Source: Harmonia axyridis | Taxonomy: Eukaryota > Arthropoda > Insecta > Coleoptera > Coccinellidae | Assembly (NCBI RefSeq): GCF_914767665.1 | Contig: NC_059503.1 | Coordinates: 54,764,352-54,828,351 of the forward strand | DNA length: 64,000 nt | Direction of reading: 5' to 3' | Shown: in pieces, positions 50,755-63,119 of the stretch | Layout of the letters: each line of letters starts with the position of its first letter | How positions within the stretch are numbered: the stretch's first letter is position 1 | Program-made: the position numbers and the translations under genes | The notes under the pieces: generated by a model | Database searches by the model: none | Told to the model about the DNA's origin: nothing | The model's input: only the letters and a program-made list of their open reading frames with translations

Positions 50755-51232
50755 AAAGTGTTAGGATGAACAACACTTGGAGGAGGACAACAAACAAATG
50801 AAATCAACAACAGAAGCCAGCCGCTCATTTGTGGTATCGGTAGGAACACCCAATGGGTTTTCGGTCAACAACCATCCTCCCCCCATTGGCAGCTACAGCT
50901 ACCTGCGTGACACCCAAGTCCAGGAACAATAACATGAGTAGAAGAATATCGAGGCTATTATTCAAAAAACAAATAAAGATGATTTTGTACATCTCTCAAG
51001 GAGAAGTGCTAACGTCAGACACGTCTTTCTGGCCTCATCAGTACGATGATATCCTTTTTATTTGTTTTTGAATAGTCTTGTTGTTGTTCTTAGACTTGGA
51101 TGTCACGCAGTAGCTATAGCTACAGCGAAAATCCATTTGGTCTGTCTACCGATACCACAAATGAGCGGCTGGCTTCTGTTGCTGACTCAGTTTCTCTGTT
51201 GTTTTCCTACAAGTGTTGTTGATCCTAACACT
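50755..51232. repeat. Inverted pair of the dispersed 'CAGCTGTCC' repeat
   Basis: 50,755-50,935 (GTGTTAGGATGAACAACACT ... GTCCAGGAACAATAA) is mirrored by 51,092-51,232 (GACTTGGATGTCACGCAG ... GTTGATCCTAACACTTC). Both belong to the family duplicated at 23,500-25,222. Confidence 0.75.
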
Positions 51233-51649
51233 TCTTCGCCGTACTGATGAAGATCGAAATCCCAAAACATGTCTGTACGGTTGACAGTTTTCCTTGAGGG
51301 ATGTCTGCGATGTCGGCGCGAGTAATTTTGTCGCCTTTGCTCAAAAAGCATCAATAACAACATGACATTCACATAACAACCGCCTCTAAAAAAACAGCAC
51401 CTGCTCCGATGATAATTCAGAACTTTCTTCTTCCAATGAATAACCTTGCATTCGTGCGTGAAAAAAAATTAAATTCTAATGAATCAAGAATATTGAACGC
51501 CGATGAATAATGCGCAAGTACTATATCTGAAATTCACATCCACATGGCACTGCGTACGATCGACAAATGATTACCTATCATACCACAAGATACAAAGGGC
51601 GGTAGGGCATGTTAAGTTTCAGCACTGCTTCAAAAATTGATCGGGATTA

Positions 51650-52060
51650 CCAACATTTGTTCCGCTGAATATATTTGGCATTTAATAGAAAATAGTTTCG
51701 AATGCCAAATTGTAGGCATTTTTTATATGAAAGCGAAGGTAGTGTTGTTTTTTGTCTTTGTGAAATACCTAATGATTTTATCTCTATTTCAATGGAGGTA
51801 ATAGGGAATTCTGTTTATATTGGTTAAGCTGTCATGTGGGTACATGCGGCTTAGTAAAGGCGGTTTGGAGATATTTATTGCAGATTATATTGACAAACGC
51901 AGTGGACCGGAAAAACCTAATGTTGTCTTCAAGAATCAAGTGTGAAAATGAAAAGGAGGTCAGCAAATTGAGCCGAATTGCCGCCCATCAAATAGATGCT
52001 CTTGAAACGGTTGATTCACTGTTTCACCCCTAACGCAGCCCTGACTGTGCGATATCCTTT
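51650..52060. repeat. Dispersed repeat, copy of 690-1060
   Basis: Same orientation and order of blocks as the copy near the left end of the window, including GAAAGCGAAGGTAGTGTTGT and GAGCCGAATTGCCGCCCATC. Confidence 0.65.
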
Positions 52061-52069
52061 TAATTTTTT

Positions 52070-52930
52070 TTTTTTAATACACCTGTCGATATTCTTTTAC
52101 ACGAGTAGAATTAATCCAAATAGGTACTAAAATTTTGAAATAAATTATTTGCATATATTATTACTCTACATATTTACTAATATTAATTTCCATTTATTCG
52201 CTTGAGATTTTACGTTCACTTAGTATTTACGTCTATTTGGTTGCATAATATATTTTTCATTTAGGACTCTTGAAGATTGTGGAGCTTCTCTGATATAAAA
52301 TGCGCACGCAAGAAGCAGCCCCCCTTTCAAACTTTCCTTCTTGTCTCTTTAAACTTAGCATTTCCAATGTTGATATTTTGATTTTCTCCCTTGAGGCAAA
52401 AAAACCAATTAGCGACACTTTATTTCTAAGGTAAATAAACAGGGTAAACTCATTATCTCTCAAAAGATTTCCCTTTAGCAAAGTTTAATATATTTGCGTT
52501 TGAAAGTGAACTTTGGGTTGTGTACACCCGAATCCCTAAATATTCAAGTTCTCACGGTTTGAGAATACAGAAAATGTTTATTCTACTGAATAAACCTGCA
52601 AGAAAAAGAAATTGATCGCGAATTATGTATTTCCGCTTCAAACGTCACTAATTGAATTTTTTGTTGATGATTACTTCTATAAGGAAACAAAATACTTTTC
52701 TCTAATTCTGTAGCTAATACGTTCATTCTGCCATACCTTGTAGAACAAAATCTTGATGGGAATATCTCAGTTTCATTATTATATGGTGGTATTCGGAACA
52801 CCATTCATTTTCGTCTTTGCTCAAGAGTTGTGCCAACCAATATTTCTCAATGCAAAACCCATGAATGATATTTATGGAGCTATTCCATTAATTCAATTAA
52901 AATTCAGTGAATAAAAATTGAAAATGTATA
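52070..52930. other. AT-rich sequence, nothing recognised
   Basis: No coding similarity or repeat found on either strand. Confidence 0.4.
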
Positions 52931-52937
52931 ATATTGG

Positions 52938-54104
52938 GTTTACACCTTTGCTTCCGCCATTTTGCAATAGATGGCTGTAGAGATGAGTGGTAGTCGAAAT
53001 CAATAGATCATAGATGTCATAAAATAAGCTAACGTTTTGTAAACAAAACGCCATCGAAATATCAGTTGATTTGTGTCTGCATCATAAAGTTATTCTCGAT
53101 TAAGCAGGTCAGCTTACGAGCCAAATTCTCGTCATTTGCGGAAGGTTTTGATTTACTGCTTCTGCCGAGACTCATCGAATGTGCTCAAATACCTACGATG
53201 AGGTCGCTATTAGTGAAAGAACGTGCCGAGAATGGTTTTGACGTCGAAGACTAGCATGGCGGTGGATGAGAGATTTTCGAAGATGCACTATTTGATCAAG
53301 ACTCGTGTTAAACGCAACAATAAATGGAAGGATCATTGGGAGTGACGCAACAAGCCATTTCAAAACGCCTGAAAGTCATGGAAATGATTCAGAAACAAGG
53401 AAATAGGGTGCCGTACGAGTTGAAGCCGAGAGATGCTTGCAAGGTAAAGACGGAAGGGATTTCTGCATCGCATTATGACTGGAGACGAAAAATGGGTTTA
53501 TTACGATAATCCCAAGCGCGAAAAATCATGGGGATGTCTCGGCCATGTTTCCATGTTGACCTGCAAACTTAATATTCACGGTTTCAAGGTCATGCTCAGT
53601 TTTTCGGCGTAGTGTATAATATATTGTTAAAACTGACTAAAACAATCACAGGCTATCATCATCGAACGCAATCAATGCGTTTGTGCCGAGCATTTAAAGA
53701 CAAACAGCCGCAATACCAACGAAAGACATGTTAAAGACCCATGTTGCTCGACCCCATGTTGCGAAAATGGTCAAGACATACTTGGAAATGTTGAAATGGT
53801 CCTACCCCACCCGCCGTAGTCTTCAGACGTTGCTCCTTCGGACTAAAACTTTTTTCGATCCATGGCACACGGCCTGGCTGACCAGCACTTCCGGTCTTAT
53901 GAAGATGTAAAAAATTGGATCAATTCGTGGATTGCTTCAAAAGATGACCAGTTTTTTCAACGCCGGATTCGTACGCTGCCCAAAAGATGTGAGAACGTAG
54001 TGGTCAGCGATGGACAATACTTTGAATCATGAATGTTCAACAAGTTTTTTACAATAAAGCCTCGAATTTTGAAAAAAAAACGGCGGAAGCAAAGTTGTAC
54101 GCCT
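52938..54104 (+). mobile_element. mariner transposon, inactive, both ends present
   Basis: Left TACACCTTTGCTTCCGCCAT (52941) and right CGGCGGAAGCAAAGTTGTAC (54081-54100) are inverted. The ~1.17-kb length is typical of mariner. The coding region is broken by frameshifts and stops. Confidence 0.85.
53190..54032 (+). pseudogene. mariner transposase pseudogene
   Basis: Ordered fragments: VKERAENGFDVED, then EGSLGVTQQAISKRLKVMEM, IQKQGNRVPYELKPRD, MTGDEKWVYYDNPKREKSWG, ARPHVAKMVKTYLEMLKW and WINSWIASKDDQFFQRRIRT, ending DGQYFES. These cover the helix-turn-helix, WVPHEL-like YELKPRD motif, first Asp block (TGDEKW) and C-terminus. The second catalytic block reads HVARPHV rather than DNARPH, so the second Asp is lost in addition to frameshifts. 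Confidence 0.85.
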
Positions 54105-54109
54105 ATGTA

Positions 54110-55020
54110 TTCCCACAGAAAGGTCATTCCAACACTCGTTCATTCAAAAACTCGACACTTTGAGGCTAGTTTTTGAATTTCGAACTCGTGGAAGAATATC
54201 AATGCCTTCTGCACTTGTATTATAAATAAATATTAAGCTGGATAAAACCATATTTGAAATGTTTTCTAGTTTCATTCATGGATAAGCAAGTTCTTTTTTT
54301 TTTTTAATTTATAAATTTTTCAATATCATGATGCGAGGTTCCTGCGTCTTCAGATATATAAAATTGCATTCTGATGATGAATCATTTTCACCATTATTTT
54401 TCTTGTGATCATTTCCTGAGATATCAAATATAAATATTCCAAAAGATGAAAAAATGTTCAAGAGTATTGCTGAAAATTCAATATTGTCGAAGGACCCAAG
54501 AACATATGTTAATTCATTCTCTAACTATTCACAAAGCGATCTCCAAAAAAATTCATGTATTTGCCTAGTATTTTTCAACCTGATATTGCACAGGGTATCT
54601 TTATAGCCATACTAAATAAGTATATGAAGAACATAAAGGTCCGCCATAAAAACTGTTAACCCCTGTGTAACATATTCCGTAACAACAAAAATGTTATGAT
54701 AGTGAATTACGGCATTGAAAAAATAATTCGTGATAGTTTTCGAAGGTTTATAGGATACCAATATTTTTGTGATTACATATTTCCAAATTACAGCAGATCT
54801 AACGAATACATTACGAGCATTTCTGGAACGCAGTTTCAGTAGAATTTCGATGTGAATATTTTTGATCATGTTGTATTATAGGATCTTTTTAGGTCAGGAG
54901 AATTTCGAGATATGTCAGTTGTTGAAAATCCACAAAAGACTCTAGGTACATAGGCGGTACTAAAACATATCCACACAGTTTCAGGTCGACTAAAAGAAAT
55001 TATAACTTACAATTGAGACG
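54110..55020. other. AT-rich sequence, nothing recognised
   Basis: No coding similarity or strong repeat found. Confidence 0.4.
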
Positions 55021-55029
55021 TCTTTGATT

Positions 55030-56015
55030 TAAACGAAGATTTGGGGATTCAACACTAAAATACTTCTACCTATGGGGATGTAGTCTTGAAAGTCTCAGAG
55101 GTTAGTAAGTCAGAATAGCACCAGAAAGATTATCGATGCAGTACTAAAGTCAGCCTTTATGTGTAACACTGAAGTTATGAGAACGTGCTTGACTAAGCAC
55201 CTTGAGATTATTACAGATCTTACACCTCTACATCTAGTGATCTACATACTAGCTCATGAGGCAATGCTCCGAATATGTAAGAAAAATAAAGGTGATGGTA
55301 GACAGCCTGGTCCTCTCTAATAAATATCATCTAAGCAGTGAATCTTCCTGGTGACGAAATGATCAGAAAAATTAGAAACGAAAAGAACTTTAATATGATG
55401 CTAGTTGTAGTAATTGTACAGCTGCTATTAAAGCACTAAGCTCTCATGCCATCGATTCAAAGTAAATGTTAAAGTGACGAAGTGAAATTCAAGAATTAGG
55501 CAAGAGTAATAAGGTCTCTATAGTCTGGGTCCCTGGAATAGGAGTAAATTCACTAGACAAAAAGGCAGACGAAAGACATTTTATACAATCGAGATATTCT
55601 GTGGTATGGAAAAATGCTGCAAAAGAAGGAAATCGAAAGGAAAATACTCTTATGGAATCACTCAGGTATGAATCATTCTAAAGAGATACCTCAAAACTTC
55701 AAGATCATTTGGTTTTGGATTTCAGTAATATAAAATAATAATATGCTAAACCTCCTAACTGACTTCCTTGTACTAACACCTTAGGAAGCAGCTGAGAATG
55801 AGAATAGGGTAACCAGAAACTGATGATGAAATTGTTGGGAAGCAAGTAGAAATTCCTGATCACCTGGTCACGGGTGGAGGATGTAACCTCCTTGAATCTA
55901 CCCTAGATAATGAAATCGATTAGAACTCTAAAACTAGAAATCGAGCTGTAGATGGTGAAGTGGTGGAAACAGCTCTAATGGGGACACAATAGACCTTAAG
56001 GTGTGCATGGTAACT
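55030..56015 (+). pseudogene. RNase H-type LINE fragment, uninterrupted but decayed
   Basis: Frames read LEIITDLTPLHLVIYILAHE, SSHAIDSK and VSIVWVPGIGVNSLDKKADE, then a PDHLVTGG segment and ETALMGTQ. This follows the same order as the copy at 45,240-47,150, supporting that copy's reconstruction as one LINE split by a transposon. Confidence 0.75.
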
Positions 56016-56019
56016 CCTC

Positions 56020-57050
56020 AACAGTATCAGTAACAATTTTCTGGTATTTATATATAGATAAGTTTCCGTTTAGTATGTCTGAATCCTTTTGTTGATAAAT
56101 ACATCGAAATATTCTTATTGTCGGCTCTTGTATCTGGTGGAACCGTCGAAAACAAGATCTACCCTCTTGACAAATGATACTGTAAGACATCAAGGAAGCT
56201 GGATTGTGAAAACAAATTATAATTCTATTTTTCCAGTCTTCCGTGAATTTGAACACGAACATTGTTCATTTTATCAAAGAGAAATGAATTTCCGATATTC
56301 TACAACTTAGTTGTTGACTTTAGAATGTTGAAATAAGAAGAATCTGCAGCCATTAAGAGCCTTGTGGTTTACTCTCAGCGAAGATCGTTGTTATTCTTCC
56401 GATGAAATTAAAATGGGGGTAGAAACTTGCGCTTGTAAAAACATCGGACGGGTTCGATGGATATCACTCTGAAGATTCTTTTAAAGCAGGTTGGTGGAGC
56501 TGAAATTTATGACCCTATAGAGGTTACTCGTCAGATACTTAAAACGGAAGTAGTGCACTCGTTTTCAATCGTTCTCGAACATAACTATGTACTTTCCGTA
56601 GTATTCCAACGATACAAATTTTATGCCATCAATTTTGTCTAATCTCACGTAGTCGCGAATTTTTTGGTACTGAAATGTTGATTTTTCCGTAGAATCAAAG
56701 CCATCAAAACCATATGAATACAAATCACTAAGTTGCAAGCTCTGAAAAGTAGTGGTCCAAGACATTATATAACAAGCAATATTTATGGCAATGTTTCTAG
56801 CATCATAAGAATTTTGTGCTTGTGATGAGTACTTCAGTTTGAAGAAGGTTGAAGAGTGAACTGTGAGAACTTTCAATAATTTTCAATGCCAACTTTATGA
56901 TTTCACAATCTACAGTTTTTTGAAGTTTAAGCTAATTAAAATTCTTTTATTGATTCTGAGCCTTCGAATCAGATTTCCGAATTAAATTTCGTAACTAAAT
57001 TATATTCAATTAACAGACAAAATTGTTTCCAAAATATTTGGATTTGGATT
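56020..57050. other. Unrecognised stretch with partly open minus frames
   Basis: Minus-strand frames at 56,876-56,565 (103 codons, reading QSLQLSDLYSYGFDGFDSTE) and 56,262-55,996 (88 codons) are moderately long for AT-rich DNA but show no family similarity I can name, and no convincing splice structure. Confidence 0.3.
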
Positions 57051-57369
57051 GGATTTGTAATGAATAAAGGGTTTTTCACTAAGAGGTTTCATCTTAAATA
57101 GCCCGCTATCTAGGATGATGTAACCTATCTGGGCAGCTGTCATTTTTTGACATTTGATAAGTAAAATTACTTCATTACAAATATAACGATACACGTTTCA
57201 ACAACGAAATAAAACTGTTAAAATTCATAAAAAATATGGTGGAAATTTTGCAGTCACAGTTCGAAAAACTAAAGCACTTTTGGGTCGTCATGAAGCACTT
57301 TCTCGGCCGGCAATAGTGAAACTGGTGAAAATTTGAACTGTGGGGGCAAGTGAGTAAGAGGTCACCACA

Positions 57370-58430
57370 TGCAGCCGGCTGCAGAAACTGCAGAGGCTGG
57401 CCTGCATTGGTGTTACTGGAGCTATACACAAACTCCCATAGCAGAGGTTATACTTGATCTACTTTCGTTACACTTACATGTGAGGAAATGCAGCTTGCTG
57501 GAAGCAATAAGAATATCCTGCAATAGAAATCTTCGTTCGGGAAACCGGAAGGAACATATGGTGATATCGAATCAATTAGATTCAAACTTCTTGGCAAAAG
57601 CCACGGATGTGATGCCAACTATATATGATTTCGAAGAACCCTTTGAAATGGTAATTGATCTCAGTGCAATGAACTTCGTAAGTCGCTTGGACAAAAAGTC
57701 CTCCATATGATATGATGGATCAAAATCAGAAAAAGGCACAGGTATTGGGGTATAAGGGCCTAAAACCAGGATCTTTCGATCCCTGGGAAGTGAGCCCTCT
57801 ATCTTGCAAACCGAGACACTAGCTGTCCAAGAGCGTCTCAAAATAAACCTCAAAGGGGCGCGATTTTACATCGCTATGGACAGCCAGGCCAAGCTGTCCA
57901 TGAATTTATATAGCCAGGGGTCAGTACTGACATGGGAATGCCGAAATGCCATAAATCAACTGGCCAGAGAGACATTGTGGTATTGAAGGAAACTAAAAAG
58001 CCGATGAACTTGCGAAAAAGGCATCAAGGTAAACACCTGTTGGTCCTGAGCCCTTATGTGGGCTCGGAAAATATAAGGCAGAGGTCCAATAATGGGAGTA
58101 GGATAATAAAAACCCTCTGGAGGAGCACTCCGGGTCTTGTTCATCAGGTAAAGAAATTTGTGGTGTTTTCACCGACCTATACCAGAAAGCTCCTGAAGCT
58201 CCAAGTGCTGAGCTTCTTGTAATGGTGGGACTGCTGACGGGACACTGTCGGCGCAAGTACCTTTTGTACTGCACGGGTAAGTCAGCAGATGACATCTGCA
58301 GGCTCTGTGGAAAAGAGGTAGATCCAGCCGAACACATAGAATGCAAATGTCCGGGGATTACTGGCTTAAGAACTACTCACATGGAGAAGTCAGTTCTGGA
58401 TACTCACGAAGTAATAGCCAAGGCTTCTAA
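57370..58430 (+). pseudogene. RNase H-type LINE fragment (R1/I-like), longest copy
   Basis: Frames read VISNQLDSNFLAKATDVMPT, IYDFEEPFEMVIDLSAMNFV, then ILQTETLAVQERLK near RNase H, and VGLLTGHCRRKYLLYCTGKS, ADDICRLCGKEVDPAEHIEC at the Cys-rich terminus. It aligns with 22,900-23,500 and with the 1,140-2,250 copy. Stops and a missing RNase H block make it inactive. Confidence 0.8.
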
Positions 58431-58504
58431 GCCTTTATATATTTTTATATATTCTGGAAGTGTTGATATTCGTGCACAAGAATAGGGGTAACTTTGATAT
58501 TATC

Positions 58505-58745
58505 ATGATTATTATACGCGAGGAAGACATCAATTTAGAACTGAAAGATGTCGCTTAAGTAAAACACAAAGTGGTGCTTCCTATGTGGGTATGCAGCTTC
58601 TTGATAGAATCCCTCCGGCTATTCAGGACTTGCCCACATATAAGTTCAAGGAAAGAATTAGGAGTCTGCTGCTTCAATGTGCTTTTTATAGTATTGATGA
58701 ATTTTTGAATTGTGACGGAAGAGCAGTTTGGTCCCGCTGTTAGCT
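58505..58745 (+). pseudogene. 3' end of a second LINE family
   Basis: Reads HQFRTERCRLSKTQSGASYV, GMQLLDRIPPAIQDLPTYKF and KERIRSLLLQCAFYSIDEFL, the terminal segment of a CR1-like ORF2 ending at TAG. It begins abruptly, consistent with a 5'-truncated insertion next to the RNase H LINE. Confidence 0.65.
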
Positions 58746-58864
58746 ATTTTTTTCACGTTTTATTATATTTGGATTATGAGCAAATATTTTATATTTTTCC
58801 TTTTATGGAATTCTTGACAATTGCAAACAAATATGAATTGTAAGGCATGATATTAGTAAATAAA

Positions 58865-59672
58865 TGTAGGATCCAGTTATTGTTCCCTGTAAATAATTGA
58901 GATGGTCAACAGGATGCTTGGAGACCTATTAGTTTCTTAAAGTGTCGAGGGCATGACAGTTTCAATGAATTTACAGGGAACGAATTGTTTTTGTTCTTAT
59001 AATGTAAAAGGGATGTGTAATTCTTCGAGGAGACGAAGATATGTCATGGAGTTGGAAAAGTTCGAAGACAACACGGTTGTACCAGATGTGTCACATCTGG
59101 GTATCAGGTTCTAGTCCTTCGAGAATATTCGATTTCCAGGAATCCGCGAAGATCTTTGTGGGCGGTACGGCAAAGCTCTTATTGGACTAGGGGATGGTAC
59201 TTTCCCTAAGGGTGTGGTCAAGCTGGAAGGAGGGAAGGATATTCAGAGTAGACGGGGTAAGTTGCGGTCAGGGGACGAAGTAAGTTCGAGTCGAGAGTCA
59301 GTTCAAGTTAAGTCGAAGACGGGTAAAGTTGAAGTTCGGTCTAAGTCGAAGTAAGAGTAAGTTCAGTCGGTTGAAAGACGTAAGACGAAAAGACGGTTCG
59401 CGGACTAGATTAAGACTTAAAGAGTTAAAGACGAAGACGTGACATATCGAAAACGTTTTGAGTAATTAAAACTAGAGTTAAAGAAGAAATTCATTACCGT
59501 ATGAACTGTATTTGTACTGTAATTGTGGCTTTGTAAATAGATGTAAATAATTAAAAGGAGTTTAATTAAAAAGAGTTTAATTATTACTTAAACCGAACAA
59601 AGTCACGGAGAAGGAGTGGAGAGGCCAGGTAATCGAATCATACCTCAAGACGATCGATTAATCAAGCCTACA
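58865..59672 (+). mobile_element. Solo LTR copy 2 (808 bp), same family as 18,769-19,654
   Basis: Starts TGTAGGATCCAGTTATTG and ends AATCAAGCCTACA. Flanked by TAAA on both sides (58861-58864, 59673-59676), though the (TAAA)n context makes that duplication weak. The block GACCTATTAGTTTCTT, the CCAGATGTGTCACATCTGG palindrome and the GAAGT/AAGTCGA repeat region align with copy 1 in inverse orientation. Confidence 0.85.
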
Positions 59673-59689
59673 TAAATAAATAAATAAAG

Positions 59690-59825
59690 ATGATGTCGGT
59701 TTCGTTAATAGTATCGACGGCCTCCCTGGATTTGTTTGAATAGGAAGGGGTTAAGAACAGAAGATCAATTTGGTCGCAGTTCTCGGAAGGCTAACAGATC
59801 CTCTACGACCCCGATTCAGTGAATA
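59690..59825 (+). repeat. Partial copy of the 'CAGCTGTCC' repeat family
   Basis: Matches 23,738-23,880 (TGATGTCGGTTT, GGGGTTAAGAACAGAAGATC, GCAGTTCTCGGAAGGCTAAC). Confidence 0.6.
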
Positions 59826-59849
59826 ATAATATAATAATAATAAAACATC

Positions 59850-61640
59850 CATTGATTTCTCCTGAAATACGTTCGTTTTTTTAATATCAAAATGAAACCC
59901 CTTACTGGAAAATCCTTCAGCATGCAAAAATTGAATACAATTTTTCTGTCCAAAGATTTTCTAGAAGTTCTATTTTTATTGGATACAAAAAAAAATTGCT
60001 ATACCGGATCTGAGCCTGCATCCTACTAAAGGTAGGATTACGTAAATGTATCAATCGATAATAAATTAGTAGGATCCCACCACTGGACTCTACCACTGGA
60101 TCCAATTTTCAATAATGAAAATGAAGAAGAGAAAAGTTCTAAAAACTACATATTATTGAAAAAAATTAATCAAATGTTGCATTTTTACTATCATAGCAAA
60201 GAAGAATTGAATTGAAATTAAGTTGAATTCCAGTAGCATACATATTTTCACCGTATGATCTCTGAGGTTTTTTACCAAAGGCATTAGGACATTGTGGACG
60301 TTTTCATTTCGGCATTAAAAACAGATAATGAATGTAAGCCTCATTCCTGATCCGAAAAAATAAGCGATCCCTATTTACATCAACAGGTATTATGCTATGG
60401 ATTCCATATCGACTTAGGGAACAGAAGTATCGAATGGATTAACGTTTCTCTCATTCTAAATCCTTCATTAAAGGTACTGTTCCGAGAAACTGTCCTCAGT
60501 GGGATATTTCGGTTCATGATTTTCTATGGAAAAGCACATTCATGGTTCGCTCCAGATATATTGGTTGTAGGTAGAAGCAGAATTCGCTTTTTTACAATTG
60601 ATATCCAAAGCATGCTTTTGCGCTTCGTACAAAGTAACATGATGCCTTTTTCGAGGAATGGGACTTTGTCTCTTATGAGCGACTAAATAAGAATAACGCT
60701 CGTTTTCCCAATCATTAACTCTAAATCGAATATGCATAGCTCACATTATACAATGGCAACGAGTAAATGAGTAAATCTTTCATTTGAGTGATCAAATGAA
60801 TTTTTGGAAATATGTAAACTGCTCGATTGTAGAAAAAATCTTGTGAGTAATTTGAGCGTTTACTCATTTTTGATTTCCTGCGTCACGCGGCAATCTCTTT
60901 TATTCGACAATATATCATTTTGCGCTTTCAATATACAAATAGAAAAATATTTACCTTCTGTCTACAAATACATTTCCAACTGACAAAATATCGAAAGAAA
61001 AATAAATTATCCAAAACAGTACAAATTGAGTAAACTATTGATGAATTGAATAACTGAAATAACATAAAGACAGAGGTGGAAGAGTTGTTGTACTTTTCAA
61101 TACAATTCTTCCTCATCAGTATCTTATAGTTCAAAAGACTGAATTTCCAAACTCGCAACTTCTATATCCATCTCCATGACTTACATTTGAGGACACCGTA
61201 GACTAACTTAAAGGAAAATCATAATATCTTATATTAAGTCATAAATCTTCTCTATTACTCTTCTGTGAAATGGATATACAAATCAAAAATTACAATTGAA
61301 ATGATAATTTTAGAGAACTCATTTTATCTTTTGTTCGATGTTGACTCAACTAATCTAATGATTTCTTGAGCTAATAAAAATCGAGAATATAACTTACATT
61401 CAAAGAATTGAAAATTAATGTCACATCTTTAAAATGGAGGCATATTTCTAAATCAATTACTCATAAAAGACTTCTGGTAACAACGATTTTCCAAATTTCA
61501 ATCCAAATATTTGAAAATTATTAACCTGTTTTCTTTTCAAATTTGAATTATCTAGAAAATAAATCACAAATTTTATTATTTCACCAACGTATTCCACATA
61601 CGTCAAGAAAAAATATAAATATAGCAATGTAAACAGATTT
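59850..61640. other. AT-rich stretch with minor repeats
   Basis: Holds the third ATCAATCGATAATAAATTAG motif at about 60,045-60,075 beside GGATCTGAGCCTGCATCCTA, which also occurs near 28,055. Nothing else recognised. Confidence 0.45.
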
Positions 61641-61649
61641 AAAAACTAG

Positions 61650-62000
61650 GAATTTGCGGTGAAAAATATTGTATTCAGTATTAAAGAGTAGATTAGGTCT
61701 AATGGACATCTCCAGGTTCTCGTTAAGGAGGTTGGGGGGCGATATAATCATAATTTATAGATCGCTACCTAGTCGCTTTGGTTGTGACCTCAGCCACCTA
61801 TTTGTTCTCAACTCGAATAACCTCAGAGGACATACGTTCAAACTCTCACGTGAGAGATTCTTTAACACCACCAGGCAGTTCTTCATCTCCAACAGAGTGT
61901 TTGAGTTTTGGAACAGATTGCCGACCGAGATAGTTTGTGCGTCTAGTGTGAACAATTTCAAGAACAAATTTGAGTTGTGGGCCTCATAGAATGCTGTGTG
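61650..62000 (+). pseudogene. LINE ORF2 3'-terminal fragment
   Basis: An open 106-residue frame reads LKSRLGLMDISRFSLRRLGG, DIIIIYRSLPSRFGCDL, NNLRGHTFKLSRERFFNTTR and FFISNRVFEFWNRLPTEIVC, ending FKNKFELWAS. The RG-H-KL ... FFSNRV-WN-LP arrangement is the usual C-terminus of CR1/Jockey-like ORF2. The upstream RT is absent. Confidence 0.75.
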
Positions 62001-62617
62001 ATTGTGAAAGTGATTTTTTTTGGTGTCCTTTTTTCATTCAGTAGCCCGAATTTGGTTTTTTCCTTTCTTTTTATAATTTTTATTTTTATAATCTTTTTCT
62101 CTGTGGCAGCATTTATTATTTAAACTTACTTTAGAGTTTATAGGCAGAGCCTCAACTCTGTATCATGTTATAATAATAATACTATGCTCTCAATTCCACA
62201 ATTGAGAATGTTTTTTTTTGTTGGCTTGATTTTTTTGTTGAACTGGTTCATATTTTCCGATATTATGCTAGAATATTTTATGGTTTTAGTGACGCTATCA
62301 TTAAACATCAAGCTTGAAAGTGTTTTCATACATCTACATTCAAAATTTCAACTTCGTTGGTTTTTTTTTCATTAAAATGATTCTGTGCTACTTCATTCAT
62401 GCGATTATCGTATCGCAGATCACAGACGTGATTTGTTATGATGTCATTGTTGTTGGTTTTTCTTATCCAGACGAGTTTGTTTGTTAGAAAATTGATATAC
62501 GGAATATTCATGGCGAAGGTCATATAGAACCTCTCATCTGCCTAAAATAACTAACAATAATGACAAAATAATGAAACATATTCCATATATTCATATACAT
62601 TCCATATATTCATATAT

Positions 62618-63047
62618 GTGGCGTAATTAATGGATAATCCTGTACCGGCGAATAGGGGAGGTCATGGCCGACCAGAAAATGTAAAGTTATGTTCAGTAAA
62701 AATATCATAGTTTTCGAGATATCGGACAATTTCATTTTTTTTCTAAAAAGTGCAAACATGAGGATTATCATACTTTTTTTCTCTTAATTAAGCAAGATGG
62801 TAGGAATTTGGTAGGTTATTTCATAGTACAGCTATTTGAGAGTAAAATAAAAAACAATGCCCAAAGAAATAACAAGATTTGTGATCACAGCAATGAATTT
62901 AGTGAGTGAAGGTGCACTTTTTAGAAAAAAATGAAATTGTCCGATATCTCGAAAACTATGATATTTTTACTGAACATTTTCTGGTCGGCCATGACCTCCC
63001 CTATTCGCCAGTACAGGATTATCCATTAATTACGCCACACCCTGTAT
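62618..63047. mobile_element. Fold-back MITE with ~130-bp arms
   Basis: GTGGCGTAATTAATGGATAA at 62618 is mirrored by ATCCATTAATTACGCCAC ending 63038. The arms include GGAGGTCATGGCCGACCAG and ATCTCGAAAACTATGATA-like blocks. On the right the repeat continues into ACCCTGTA, a common MITE end, whereas the left end lacks it and appears clipped. Confidence 0.85.
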
Positions 63048-63119
63048 AGAGTTCTGTAATCTTCAGAGACTGATATTACATATACTTAAAATCTCTTGAG
63101 GAATATTCATACTAGTATT

